The notes under the pieces were generated by a model. That model saw nothing but the letters and a program-made list of their open reading frames with translations, did no database searches and was not told the DNA's origin. A DNA stretch of 55,948 bases. It comes from Solobacterium sp. GTDB taxonomy: Bacteria; Bacillota_I; Bacilli_A; Erysipelotrichales; Erysipelotrichaceae. The DNA lies in contig JAFYHC010000098.1 of NCBI GenBank assembly GCA_017539385.1, positions 1 through 55,948 on the forward strand, given 5' to 3'. Shown one piece after another: positions 36,038 through 49,670 of the stretch. The translations under genes and the position numbers were made by a program. Numbering within the stretch: position 1 is the first letter of the stretch; each line of letters starts with the position of its first letter.

Positions 36038-37895
36038 GATCATCGTGATCGGCGGCGGTCATGCCGGCATCGAAGCTGCTCTTGCTTCGGCGCGTCTTGG
36101 CAAAAAGACCATGCTGCTGACACTGAGTATTGGAAATATCGGAAAGATGCCATGCAATCCGTCGGTAGGCGGACCGGCAAAGGGAATCGTCGTCCGGGAA
36201 ATCGATGCTCTGGGCGGACAGATGCCCATCACCGCCGATGCCACGGCACTGCAGTTCAAAATGCTCAACAGTGCTAAAGGCCCCGGTGTGCGTGCATTGC
36301 GCGTGCAGTCCGACAAGACCGAATACGGAAAGATGATGCAGAATGTCTGTTTGCACCAGCCCAACCTCACCGTCAAAGAAGGCATGGCTGTACAGCTGTG
36401 CGTGAAGGACGGAAAAGCAGAAGGCATTCTGCTGAAAGACGGCTCACATATCACGGCAGAGATCATCATCCTGACGACCGGCACCTACATGGCTGGCGTC
36501 AATATGATCTCCAGCGAAGTCGTTCCCGGCGGACCGGACAGAGAAGAGACAACGGAAAATCTCAGTGCCTCGCTCCGTGATGCCGGCATCCGCACCTTCC
36601 GCCTGAAAACCGGTACACCGCCGCGTGTATTAACGAAGTCCATTGACTTCTCCAAGACCAACTATGAGCCCGGCACCGATGCCTTCCTGGCATTCTCCGA
36701 TACAACAACATCGATCCTGCCGTTTTCTGAGCAGGTTCCCTGCTACATGACCTATACAACGCCGGAAACGCATGAGATCATTCTGAGCAATCTGCATAAA
36801 TCCAGTATGTATTCCGGTGTTGTAAAAGGCGTCGGACCTCGCTATTGCCCATCCATCGAAGACAAACTGGTGCGCTTCAGGGATAAGCCGCGCCACCAGC
36901 TCTTCCTGGAACCGGAATCCCGGCATATGGATACCACGTATGTGCAGGGCTTCTCCACATCCCTTCCGCGTGATGTACAGGAGCGCATGACACATACACT
37001 GCCGGGGTTTGAAAACTGCATCATCAAAAAGTATGCCTATGCGATCGAATACGATGCGATCGACCCGGTGCAGATGCGTCCGTCCCTGGAAAACCGCATC
37101 ATTGAAAATCTCTTCACAGCCGGCCAGGTCAACGGCACCTCCGGTTATGAAGAAGCTGCCGGACAGGGCATTATCGCCGGCATCAATGCGGTAAACAAGC
37201 TCAACGGCAATCCACCGCTAATTCTGTCACGGGATGAAGCGTATATCGGCGTACTGATCGATGACCTGACGACAAAAGGCACTAAAGAGCCATACCGTCT
37301 GTTAACATCCCGGGCAGAATTCCGCCTGCTGCTGCGTCACGATAACGCAGACCAGCGTCTTCTGCAGAAGGGATATGAGATCGGTCTGATCTCTTCGGAG
37401 CGCTATGATGCCTATTGCCGCAAAATGGATGCGATCCGGGATCTGAAAGAACAGCTTGGTTCCCTCTCTGTCGCAGAGAAGGACTATCCCCAGGTATCCG
37501 CGTATCTGGAATCCCTTGGCTATGATCCGCTGCGCAGTCATATCGCAGTCTATGACCTGATCAAGCGCCCGAACATCCATCTGAAAACCGTCCTGGACGC
37601 ATGCGGAAAAGACGTCCGGGAAGATATCGCTGAACAGTGTGAGATCGAGATCCGCTACGAAGGCTATATCCGCAAAGCACGCAGGGAAGCTGCCAAGCTC
37701 AATGCCATGGATCGTGTGCGCATCCCCCAGGGTCTCAACTATGATCTGGTCGATAATCTTTCGATCGAAGGCAGACAGAAGCTGAAAGAATACCAGCCGG
37801 AGACCATGGGACAGGCATCCCGCATATCCGGTGTCAATCCGGCAGATATTGCCGTATTGGCCATTTATCTGAAACAGAAAGAAGGAAAATCATGA
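36024..37895 (+). CDS. mnmG: tRNA uridine-5-carboxymethylaminomethyl modification enzyme MnmG (GidA)
   Basis: A 623-residue FAD protein with GGGHAGIEAALASARLGKKT (about 9-28) as the dinucleotide-binding site, the conserved NPSVGGPAKG and FRLKTGTPPR blocks and a normal C-terminal helical domain. With MnmE it modifies U34 of tRNAs using methylene-THF. mnmE is not in the window. It begins the mnmG-rsmG-noc-parA-parB-atp series. Confidence 0.97.
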   Translation: MKDYEIIVIGGGHAGIEAALASARLGKKTMLLTLSIGNIGKMPCNPSVGGPAKGIVVREIDALGGQMPITADATALQFKMLNSAKGPGVRALRVQSDKTEYGKMMQNVCLHQPNLTVKEGMAVQLCVKDGKAEGILLKDGSHITAEIIILTTGTYMAGVNMISSEVVPGGPDREETTENLSASLRDAGIRTFRLKTGTPPRVLTKSIDFSKTNYEPGTDAFLAFSDTTTSILPFSEQVPCYMTYTTPETHEIILSNLHKSSMYSGVVKGVGPRYCPSIEDKLVRFRDKPRHQLFLEPESRHMDTTYVQGFSTSLPRDVQERMTHTLPGFENCIIKKYAYAIEYDAIDPVQMRPSLENRIIENLFTAGQVNGTSGYEEAAGQGIIAGINAVNKLNGNPPLILSRDEAYIGVLIDDLTTKGTKEPYRLLTSRAEFRLLLRHDNADQRLLQKGYEIGLISSERYDAYCRKMDAIRDLKEQLGSLSVAEKDYPQVSAYLESLGYDPLRSHIAVYDLIKRPNIHLKTVLDACGKDVREDIAEQCEIEIRYEGYIRKARREAAKLNAMDRVRIPQGLNYDLVDNLSIEGRQKLKEYQPETMGQASRISGVNPADIAVLAIYLKQKEGKS

Positions 37896-38527
37896 AATAC
37901 GAAGAAGTAATATCGAATGTGAACATCTATGGATTGGAGGAATCTGTAAAAGAATCAAACTATCCGATGCCAGTCGACCTTTCCGATAAAAACGGAGAGA
38001 TTACGGACCGTACATTCAGGCATGCCGGTTATACTCCGGGCAGCGGACATGATTCATTCTTAAACGGAATCATCGTACAGTTTGATCTGACGTTTACCAA
38101 TAAGGCATGGGTGGAAGCGGAACGCTTTCACTTCCTGGACCTTGTCAGTTCCCAGTCTACGATGCAGAGGATGACAGAATTTGATCTGGATGAGGCATAT
38201 ATCGAATATACCGATCCGCGCATCGTTGCCATCATGAAAGAAAAAGTCAAAGACTACAACGATCTGCAGGAAGACATCCGCATCCGTCGGGAAGAAGGAA
38301 AAGATGTCACCACACTGAAGGATCTTTCCAGAGAGAAATATCTTGAGATCCTGTATTCCAATCCGGCCGGATTCCGTCTGACAGCCCGCATGACAACCAA
38401 CTACCGGCAGCTCAAAACACTCTATTTGCAGAGACGGAAAAACCGTCTGCCGGAATGGAGAGCGTTCTGCGAGTGGATCACGACTCTTCCGCACAGTGAA
38501 TTCATTACCGGCGGAACAAAAGAATAA
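37892..38527 (+). CDS. Uncharacterised protein, possibly ThyX-like fold
   Basis: A 211-residue protein inserted between mnmG and rsmG, overlapping mnmG by 4 bp. The block ERFHFLDLVSSQSTMQR (about 76-92) followed by a C-terminal NYRQLKTLYLQRRKNRLPEW (about 167-186) recalls the arrangement of flavin-dependent thymidylate synthase ThyX and ThyX-like phage proteins, but the canonical RHRxxSxxxxSxR motif is not present, so activity cannot be assumed. Phage relatives are plausible. Confidence 0.7.
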   Translation: MKYEEVISNVNIYGLEESVKESNYPMPVDLSDKNGEITDRTFRHAGYTPGSGHDSFLNGIIVQFDLTFTNKAWVEAERFHFLDLVSSQSTMQRMTEFDLDEAYIEYTDPRIVAIMKEKVKDYNDLQEDIRIRREEGKDVTTLKDLSREKYLEILYSNPAGFRLTARMTTNYRQLKTLYLQRRKNRLPEWRAFCEWITTLPHSEFITGGTKE

Positions 38528-38555
38528 CTACAAAGAAGACTTACAGGAGAACCGT

Positions 38556-39251
38556 ATGACGATCGAAGAACTGATGCAGGAAGCACAATGGATCAAAAAT
38601 GACAGAAACACTGCCGCAGATGCCTTTCACAGGTATCTGGATCTTCTGCTGGAATGGAATCAGAAAATGAATCTTACGGCGATCAAGGAGCCTTCGGAAG
38701 TCGTAGAAAAACACTTCTATGACTGTCTTCTGCCATTATCCACCGGAAGGATCACCGGTGCAGTATGCGATGTCGGCAGCGGTGCCGGCTTTCCCTCTGT
38801 TGTATGGAAGATTGCAGACCCGTCCCTGGATATCACCATCGTGGAACCGACCGGCAAACGATGCACATTCCTGGAAGAAGTTATCCGGCAATTGCATCTG
38901 ACCGGCATACATGTGGTCAACCAGCGGGCAGAAGAACATGTAAAAGAATGCAGGGAACGGTACGACGTCGTTACGGCACGTGCCGTTGCCTCGCTTCCGG
39001 TACTGGCGGAACTGTGCATTCCGCTTGTGCGGAAAGACGGTCTGTTTGCGGCTATGAAAGGCGCAAAAGGCACAGAAGAAGCCCATCAGGCAGAACATGC
39101 CATGCAGGTGCTTGGGGCAAAGATCGAAAATGTACAGGAATGTACGCTTCACACAGGGGATGTACGAATCAATCTGTATTACCGCAAACATGCCAGAACA
39201 CCGGTGCAGTATCCCCGCAATTATGCACAGATCAAAAAGAAACCTCTCTGA
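38556..39251 (+). CDS. rsmG: 16S rRNA m7G527 methyltransferase RsmG (GidB)
   Basis: A 231-residue SAM methyltransferase that methylates G527 of 16S rRNA. The SAM site VCDVGSGAGFPSVVW and motif VVTARAVASL are typical. ATG 38556 with CAGGAGA is chosen; the frame from 38496 overlaps the previous gene. Its place between mnmG and noc is conserved. Confidence 0.96.
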   Translation: MTIEELMQEAQWIKNDRNTAADAFHRYLDLLLEWNQKMNLTAIKEPSEVVEKHFYDCLLPLSTGRITGAVCDVGSGAGFPSVVWKIADPSLDITIVEPTGKRCTFLEEVIRQLHLTGIHVVNQRAEEHVKECRERYDVVTARAVASLPVLAELCIPLVRKDGLFAAMKGAKGTEEAHQAEHAMQVLGAKIENVQECTLHTGDVRINLYYRKHARTPVQYPRNYAQIKKKPL

Positions 39252-39263
39252 AAAGGAGTGAAT

Positions 39264-40076
39264 ATGCGTCAGTCTGGGAAAAGTATATTAGATATTTTTA
39301 CAAAGCAGGAAAGCAGCCGGATCCAGCAGATCCCGGCTGAGAACATACAGCCCTCCCGCTATCAGCCACGTCTTCACTTTGATGAAGAAGCACTGGATGA
39401 ACTGGCCCAGTCCATTAAGGAAAACGGACTGATCCAGCCCATTACGGTACGGGAAGTAGATGGTCACTATGAGATCATTGCCGGGGAACGCCGCTTCCGT
39501 GCATGCGTCAAAGCCGGCTATGAAAAGCTTCCGTGCTACATCATGTCACCAAGTGATGAAGAAGCAGCGCAGATGGCTCTGGTTGAAAACGTACAGCGTC
39601 AGGACCTCAGTGCCATCGAAGAAGCAAAGAGCTATGTGCAGATCATGCGTCAGGCATCCCTGACGCAGGAACAGGTTGCCCGGAAGATCGGCAAGTCACA
39701 GTCTGCTGTAGCCAACAAGATCCGTCTTCTCAATCTTCCCGAAGAAATACAGGAAGGCGTGATCGACGGAAAGATCACCGAACGTCATGCCCGCGCACTT
39801 CTTTCTGTTCCCGAAGAAAAGCAGAAAGATGCCTACCACAAGGTCGTGGATGAGGGATGGAACGTACGGCAGACCGAAGACTACATCGAAGCAATGGAAG
39901 TCCCGAAGAAGCGCAAACGCCGTCAGAAGACAAAGGGATTTGCACGCAATATCCAGATCGGCATCAACACCGTCAATGAAGGTGTCCGGATGATCGAAAA
40001 AATGGGTATCAAAGTCAGTGTGGAAACAGTGGATGGAGAAGATGCCGTGCGCATGATCATCCGCTTTCCGAAATAA
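39264..40076 (+). CDS. noc: ParB-like nucleoid occlusion protein Noc
   Basis: A 270-residue ParB-family protein. The N-terminus has a short amphipathic stretch (SILDIFTKQ, about 7-15) that may act like the membrane-targeting helix of Noc. The CTP-binding GERRFR is at 74-79, NVQRQDLSAIEEA follows, then an HTH (about 135-160). Position between rsmG and soj is that of Noc in Bacillus. ATG 39264 is used; a GTG at 39258 overlaps the SD. Noc would block division over the nucleoid by binding NBS sites. Confidence 0.85.
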   Translation: MRQSGKSILDIFTKQESSRIQQIPAENIQPSRYQPRLHFDEEALDELAQSIKENGLIQPITVREVDGHYEIIAGERRFRACVKAGYEKLPCYIMSPSDEEAAQMALVENVQRQDLSAIEEAKSYVQIMRQASLTQEQVARKIGKSQSAVANKIRLLNLPEEIQEGVIDGKITERHARALLSVPEEKQKDAYHKVVDEGWNVRQTEDYIEAMEVPKKRKRRQKTKGFARNIQIGINTVNEGVRMIEKMGIKVSVETVDGEDAVRMIIRFPK

Positions 40077-40087
40077 GAGGATCGTTT

Positions 40088-40864
40088 ATGGGAAAAATCA
40101 TCGCAATTGCCAATCAGAAAGGCGGTGTCGGAAAAACCACCACCAGTATCAACCTGGCCGCCGGCCTTGCCTACTTTGACCGCAAGGTACTCCTGGTGGA
40201 CTTTGATCCGCAGGGGAATGCCACCCATGGCATCGGTGCCAACAAAGTGGGTTTCAAAGATACGGTCTATCAGGTCCTGATGGGAGAAGAAACAGTAGAA
40301 GAAGTGGCAGTGCATCTGCAGATGCCGCCGCTGGACGTTCTGCCTGCTTCAATCGACCTGTCCGGTGCCGATGTAGACATGGCCAGTTATGAGACCGGCC
40401 GTGAACGCCTGCTCAAACGCAAACTGGATGCCGTCAAGGACAAGTATGACTACATCATCATCGACTGTCCGCCGGCACTTGGTCTGCTCAATACCAATGC
40501 ATTAACAGCAGCGGATACCGTCATGATCCCGGTCCAGTGCGAATACTTCGCTCTGGAAGGTCTGACCCAATTGCTCAGTACGATCCGTCTGGTGCAGCGT
40601 CTGTGGAATCCGCGTCTTTCCATCGAAGGCGTATTGCTTACCATGTTCGATGCCCGCACCAAGCTGTCTGTCGAAGTACAGCAGGAAGTACGCAAATACT
40701 TCAAGGAGAACGTATACAAGGTATATATTCCCCGCAATGTGCGTCTTTCGGAAGCACCCTCCCGTGAGAAGTCGATCTTTGAATACGATACCCGCTCGGA
40801 AGGTGCCAAAGCCTATGCTCAGTTAGTGAACGAAGTCATCACACAGAACGAGAGGAGAAAATAA
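40088..40864 (+). CDS. parA: Chromosome partitioning ATPase ParA (Soj)
   Basis: A 258-residue MinD/ParA ATPase with the deviant Walker A KGGVGKTT (11-18), DFDPQGNAT and DYIIIDCPPALG. It acts with ParB in origin segregation and DnaA control. Its stop codon overlaps the parB start by one base. Confidence 0.97.
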   Translation: MGKIIAIANQKGGVGKTTTSINLAAGLAYFDRKVLLVDFDPQGNATHGIGANKVGFKDTVYQVLMGEETVEEVAVHLQMPPLDVLPASIDLSGADVDMASYETGRERLLKRKLDAVKDKYDYIIIDCPPALGLLNTNALTAADTVMIPVQCEYFALEGLTQLLSTIRLVQRLWNPRLSIEGVLLTMFDARTKLSVEVQQEVRKYFKENVYKVYIPRNVRLSEAPSREKSIFEYDTRSEGAKAYAQLVNEVITQNERRK

Positions 40865-41757
40865 TGGCAAAGGACGGAAAGAAAGGACTGGGAAGAGGAC
40901 TGGACTCGATCTTCGGCACCGATGTTGAACAGTTCCTGGAAGACATCCAGAACCGTTCTGCGGAAGTACCCGGCCGCAAGGAGATCCGTGTACCGATCAA
41001 TGAGATCCGTCCCAATCCGTATCAGCCCCGTAAAGAATTTGATCCGGATGCCCTGAATGAACTGGCAGATTCCATCCGCACCCACGGCATCTTTACACCG
41101 CTGCTCGTACGCAAGAGCGTGACCGGCTACGATCTGATCACCGGTGAACGCCGTCTGCGTGCTGCCAAAATCGCAGGTCTTGACACTGTACCGGCTATCT
41201 CCGTTGATTTCACCGAAGAAGAAATGATGGAGATCGCCATTCTCGAAAACGTACAGAGAGAAGACCTGAACCCGATCGAAGAAGCAACTGCCTACGATTC
41301 CCTGGTCAAGAAACTTGGCTATACGCAGGAGAAGCTGGCAGAGCGCGTCGGCAAATCCCGCGAATACTGTGCCAACATCATGCGTCTGCTCAAACTGCCG
41401 GATGAAGTACAGGGCATGGTCATCGACAAGAAGCTGACCATGAGCCATGTACGTCCGCTTCTGGCATTAGACAGTGAAGAAGAAATGACCGAAACAGCCC
41501 GTAAGATCCAGAAAGACAAGCTCTCTGTGCGGGAAGTAGAAAAGTATATCCGTGAGCGCAATAAACCCGCTCCTGTGCGTACTCACACCGATGACCGCGA
41601 TCCGGCCATCCGTGCACTGGAAGAACGCATGTCGGAAAAACTTGGCACACAGGTCACATTCCGCAAAAATTCCTTCACGATCGCTTTCAGTGATACGGCC
41701 GATATGAACCGGATCCTGGAAGAACTTGGCTGTCTGGAAGAAAGCCTCGCAGAATGA
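40864..41757 (+). CDS. parB: Chromosome partitioning protein ParB (Spo0J)
   Basis: A 297-residue ParB: N-terminal ParA-activating peptide (KGLGRGLDSIFG), CTPase domain with GERRLRA (94-100), NVQREDLNPIEEA, HTH around 150-175 and a C-terminal dimerisation domain. It should bind the two parS sites at 28677 and 30062. The gene overlaps atpI by 4 bp, linking the segregation genes to the ATP synthase operon. Confidence 0.97.
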   Translation: MAKDGKKGLGRGLDSIFGTDVEQFLEDIQNRSAEVPGRKEIRVPINEIRPNPYQPRKEFDPDALNELADSIRTHGIFTPLLVRKSVTGYDLITGERRLRAAKIAGLDTVPAISVDFTEEEMMEIAILENVQREDLNPIEEATAYDSLVKKLGYTQEKLAERVGKSREYCANIMRLLKLPDEVQGMVIDKKLTMSHVRPLLALDSEEEMTETARKIQKDKLSVREVEKYIRERNKPAPVRTHTDDRDPAIRALEERMSEKLGTQVTFRKNSFTIAFSDTADMNRILEELGCLEESLAE

Positions 41758-42122
41758 TCCAGAACGCTTTGCCGGAAGAATACCGGAAGACGATCCTGGT
41801 CCTGTTCGGCATCGGACTGCTCAGCGGACTCATCCGCTGGCAATACGCTGCCGGCTTCGCTCTGGGAGGCCTGGCATCCATCCTGCTGTACATCCGCAAC
41901 GACCGCTTCTGGTCCGGTGTACTGGATACAGGCACGTCGACAAAGTATACCGGCATCTTCCATTTCATGGTCAATTACCTGATCATGGCAGCTGTCCTGC
42001 TTGCAGGTGCACTGATTCCGAAAATCTTCAACATATTTGCATGTACTGCAGGGTTAATGCTGATTAAAATTTCTGTTATAGTTAAAGAAGCATTTCTGCA
42101 TGAACGGAAAGGAGGGGGATAA
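41754..42122 (+). CDS. atpI: ATP synthase operon protein AtpI-like
   Basis: A 122-residue protein with four membrane segments, at the position of AtpI, an assembly factor for the c ring. Sequence conservation in this family is low, so the call rests on topology and place. It overlaps parB by 4 bp and atpB by one base. Confidence 0.75.
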   Translation: MIQNALPEEYRKTILVLFGIGLLSGLIRWQYAAGFALGGLASILLYIRNDRFWSGVLDTGTSTKYTGIFHFMVNYLIMAAVLLAGALIPKIFNIFACTAGLMLIKISVIVKEAFLHERKGGG

Positions 42123-42835
42123 TGACGATCCAGTCGGACGTTTATACGATCATATTGGAAACGATCCTGATGGGTATCGCAATCATTGCGCTGTCGAAGA
42201 AATTTGATAAAGCAGATCCGATGGCGAAACCAAAAGGGATCCTGACACCGGTATTATGGGCTGTGGAGACAGTTCATAAAACATGCCGGGACAATGTCGG
42301 AGAAAAGACAGCAGAAAAGCTGACCCCATATGTTCTTGTGTTGTGGGCGTATATCTTTATCTCCAATATTATTTCACTGTTCGGATTGTCTTCACCGACA
42401 TCGAACCTGAGTGTCACGCTTCTGCTGGCATTTCTGACATGGCTGATGATCCAGGTCGTAGAACTCAAATACCAGGGCATCGGCGGATACCTGCATGGTT
42501 TCCTTGAACCGATCCCGGTGATGCTGCCGATGAACATCTTCGGCAAGTTCTCCACCATGGTATCAATGTCGCTGCGTTTATTTGGAAATATCCTGTGCGG
42601 CGGCATCATGATGCAGCTGATCTATTCATTCTGTCAATGGATCTCAACCAGTCTGGTAAGCCTGATCACAGGCGGCGTATCCGGTACGGTATTCAACTTT
42701 ATCGCACCGCTGGTAGCACCGCTGCTGCATGCTTACTTTGACCTGTTTGCAGGATTCATCCAGACACTCGTATTCGTTACACTTACTATCGTATTGATCG
42801 GGAATGATATTCCTGATGAAGCAAAAGAAGCTTAA
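42122..42835 (+). CDS. atpB: ATP synthase F0 subunit a
   Basis: A 237-residue membrane protein with five to six membrane segments. The essential Arg lies in SLRLFGNILCGG. The subunit forms the ion half-channels against the c ring. It overlaps atpI by one base. Confidence 0.96.
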   Translation: MTIQSDVYTIILETILMGIAIIALSKKFDKADPMAKPKGILTPVLWAVETVHKTCRDNVGEKTAEKLTPYVLVLWAYIFISNIISLFGLSSPTSNLSVTLLLAFLTWLMIQVVELKYQGIGGYLHGFLEPIPVMLPMNIFGKFSTMVSMSLRLFGNILCGGIMMQLIYSFCQWISTSLVSLITGGVSGTVFNFIAPLVAPLLHAYFDLFAGFIQTLVFVTLTIVLIGNDIPDEAKEA

Positions 42836-42853
42836 TTAAGGAGGAGCTGAATT

Positions 42854-43087
42854 ATGGATATTACACGTGGTTTAATTGCAATTGGTGCAGGTCTTGCCGT
42901 TTGTGCCGGTATGATGACAGGTCTTGGTGAAGGTACCTGTGCGGCGCACGCTTGTGACGCAATCGGAAGAAATCCGGAAGCAGAATCCAAGATCCGTTCG
43001 ACGATGATCCTTGGTATCGCATTATCTGAAACTGTTGCTATTTACGGACTGCTTGTATCGATTCTTCTGATGTTCGTATTCCAGTAA
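42854..43087 (+). CDS. atpE: ATP synthase F0 subunit c (two-carboxylate type)
   Basis: A 77-residue hairpin of two membrane helices with the RNPEA polar loop (39-43). The ion-binding Glu is E59 (SETVAIYG); E26 (GLGEG) occupies the position of Gln32 in Na+-type rings, with T60 and Y64 at positions matching Na+ ligands. Cys17, Cys29, Cys34 and His32 are unusual in this family. AAGGAGG is upstream. Confidence 0.96.
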   Translation: MDITRGLIAIGAGLAVCAGMMTGLGEGTCAAHACDAIGRNPEAESKIRSTMILGIALSETVAIYGLLVSILLMFVFQ

Positions 43088-43099
43088 TTCGAGGCAGAC

Positions 43100-43604
43100 A
43101 TGATTGATATTGATGTACTAGGTCAATTGATCCCCAATCCGGTGACAATGCTAGTGCAGCTCTGCAGTACGCTGATCCTGTTTTTACTGATGAAGAAGTT
43201 CCTCTGGGCTTCTGTTCAGAATTTCCTCAAAGTCCGTTCCGACAAGATGCAGTCCGATCTGGCTGCTTCTGAACAGGCAAAGCAGGAAGCTCTGAGCGAC
43301 CGTCAGAAAGCACAGGTACAGCTGTCCGAAGCGTCGAAGAAATCGGAAGAGATCGTAAGTGCCGCTGTTCGTCAGGCAAAGCAGGAAAAAGATGCAATTC
43401 TTGCTCAGGCGGACAAAGAAGCCGCAAACACCAAGAAGAAGGCGCACGAACAGATCGAGGCAGAGCGGCTGGCAATGTACGACGATATGAAGAAAGAGAT
43501 GGTCGAAGTTGCACTTGCCGCAGCCGGCAAACTGATCGGGGAAAGCAGTGGTGCAGACTATGACCGTGACGCGATTTCCGCATTTATAGAGGAATCTTCC
43601 GATC

Positions 43605-43615
<11 letters not shown>
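43100..43615 (+). CDS. atpF: ATP synthase F0 subunit b
   Basis: A 171-residue protein with one N-terminal membrane segment (about 14-32) and a long charged coiled coil (about 45-150). It forms the peripheral stalk. It overlaps atpH by 11 bp. Confidence 0.94.
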
Positions 43616-46527
<2,912 letters not shown>

Positions 46528-46532
46528 AATGA

Positions 46533-48340
<1,808 letters not shown>

Positions 48341-48345
48341 TTCAT

Positions 48346-48373
48346 AAGCCGTGCAGCAATGTACGGCTTTTTA
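48346..48373 (+). terminator. Terminator of the atp operon
   Basis: AAGCCGT (48346-48352) pairs with ACGGCTT (48363-48369), followed by T's. Confidence 0.8.
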
Positions 48374-48397
48374 GTTTACTATGGCATGGTGTCTGTG

Positions 48398-48727
48398 TCA
48401 TGCGTATTTCACATGCGTATTTCCGGTAATGATCATGATGAGAAGGAATACAGCAGCACAGAGGATGGAACTGATAAGCCAGACTTTATGCACGGTATCA
48501 GAACGCATGCCGGCTAATTTCATGATGGCAGTGACCGCACTGACTGCGATGCATACCAGCAGGAAATAGAACAGAAACATCTGATCGGCACTGTTCAGCC
48601 GGTATAAAGGACTATGATGCCACTCCCGGATCTCACCGTTCGGCATAGCTGCCCTGTCTGTATACAGTGATGCATTAAGAATCAGAATATATACGATATT
48701 TGCAAGGATCGACAATACACTCCACAT
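48398..48727 (-). CDS. Small three-TM membrane protein, unknown
   Basis: A 109-residue membrane protein with hydrophobic segments at about 3-20, 48-69 and 82-100. No family was recognised. ATG 48727 has GGAGG 13 bases upstream. It is transcribed convergently toward the atp operon and away from the macrodomain gene. Confidence 0.65.
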   Translation of the reverse strand: MWSVLSILANIVYILILNASLYTDRAAMPNGEIREWHHSPLYRLNSADQMFLFYFLLVCIAVSAVTAIMKLAGMRSDTVHKVWLISSILCAAVFLLIMIITGNTHVKYA

Positions 48728-48851
48728 GATCTTTCACAGCCTCCGTAATACTTCTGATCATATTGTAAACACGGATTGCCGGAACAATCCATGGGGATCG
48801 TTTTCAGTGATGCTTGACGACTGTGATATGCTTCAGAAGAAGGAGGCATCT

Positions 48852-49670
48852 ATGGTACAGAAAGAACGTCTGCAGTATCTGACAGAGGAATTTATAAAAG
48901 ATTCTCCGGAGTATAAGAATATGCCTGTGCCATCCGGCATGGAGGAACAGAAGCAGGTGCTGCGTTCCCTGATGAATATTCGCATGCCCCGTCCGATGGC
49001 TTCCCACGTGCTGAAAGTACAGGATGACTATCTCCGGGAACGCAGCAGAGAAAATGGAATCGTCACAATGAACGATATACCGGTATGCAGAACGGTGGGG
49101 AATACCGGTATTTCCATATGGCAGGGAGATATCACGCGGCTTGCGGCAGATGCCATCGTCAATGCCGCAAATTCGCAGATGCTGGGATGCTTTGTGCCGA
49201 TGCATATGTGCATCGATAACTGCATACATACCTATGCCGGCATCCAGCTGCGTGCAGAATGCGCACAGAAGATGCGTGCATTGCGCCTGCAGTATGGAAA
49301 TGACTATGAGCAGCCGACTGCTGTGCCAATGCTTACAAAGGGATACAATCTTCCGGCATCCCATGTCATTCACGTAACAGGTCCCATTGTTTCACGGTAT
49401 CTGACCGGGGAACTGGAACAGCAGTTATCAGACTGCTATGTCAATGTACTGGACATGTGTGCGGAAAACGGACTGCGCAGTGTGGCATTCTGCTGCATAT
49501 CCACAGGTGTATTCCGCTTTCCCAATGAGAGAGCGGCGGACATTGCCGTCCATACCGTCATACAGTGGCTCAATGATCATCCCGGCGCAATGGACCGTGT
49601 TGTATTCAATGTATTCAAAGATCTGGACAGGGAGCTGTACACACAGCGTCTTGCAGGAGGTGAACAATGA
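48852..49670 (+). CDS. Zinc-containing macrodomain ADP-ribosyl hydrolase
   Basis: A 272-residue protein. A helical N-terminal part (1-85) is followed by a macrodomain with GDITRLAADAIVNAANSQM (92-110) for ADP-ribose binding and GCFVPMHMCIDNCIH (112-126), where C113, H118 and C120 fit the zinc site of the SirTM-linked macrodomains. It should remove ADP-ribose from proteins. ATG 48852 with AAGGAGG is chosen; the frame from 48726 runs upstream of the SD. It overlaps the sirtuin gene by 4 bp. Confidence 0.9.
   Translation: MVQKERLQYLTEEFIKDSPEYKNMPVPSGMEEQKQVLRSLMNIRMPRPMASHVLKVQDDYLRERSRENGIVTMNDIPVCRTVGNTGISIWQGDITRLAADAIVNAANSQMLGCFVPMHMCIDNCIHTYAGIQLRAECAQKMRALRLQYGNDYEQPTAVPMLTKGYNLPASHVIHVTGPIVSRYLTGELEQQLSDCYVNVLDMCAENGLRSVAFCCISTGVFRFPNERAADIAVHTVIQWLNDHPGAMDRVVFNVFKDLDRELYTQRLAGGEQ

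Noticed and set aside
49389..49404. TGTTTCACGGTATCTG as a third parS
   Set aside because: Only the left half matches; the right half of the palindrome is missing and it lies within the macrodomain coding sequence.
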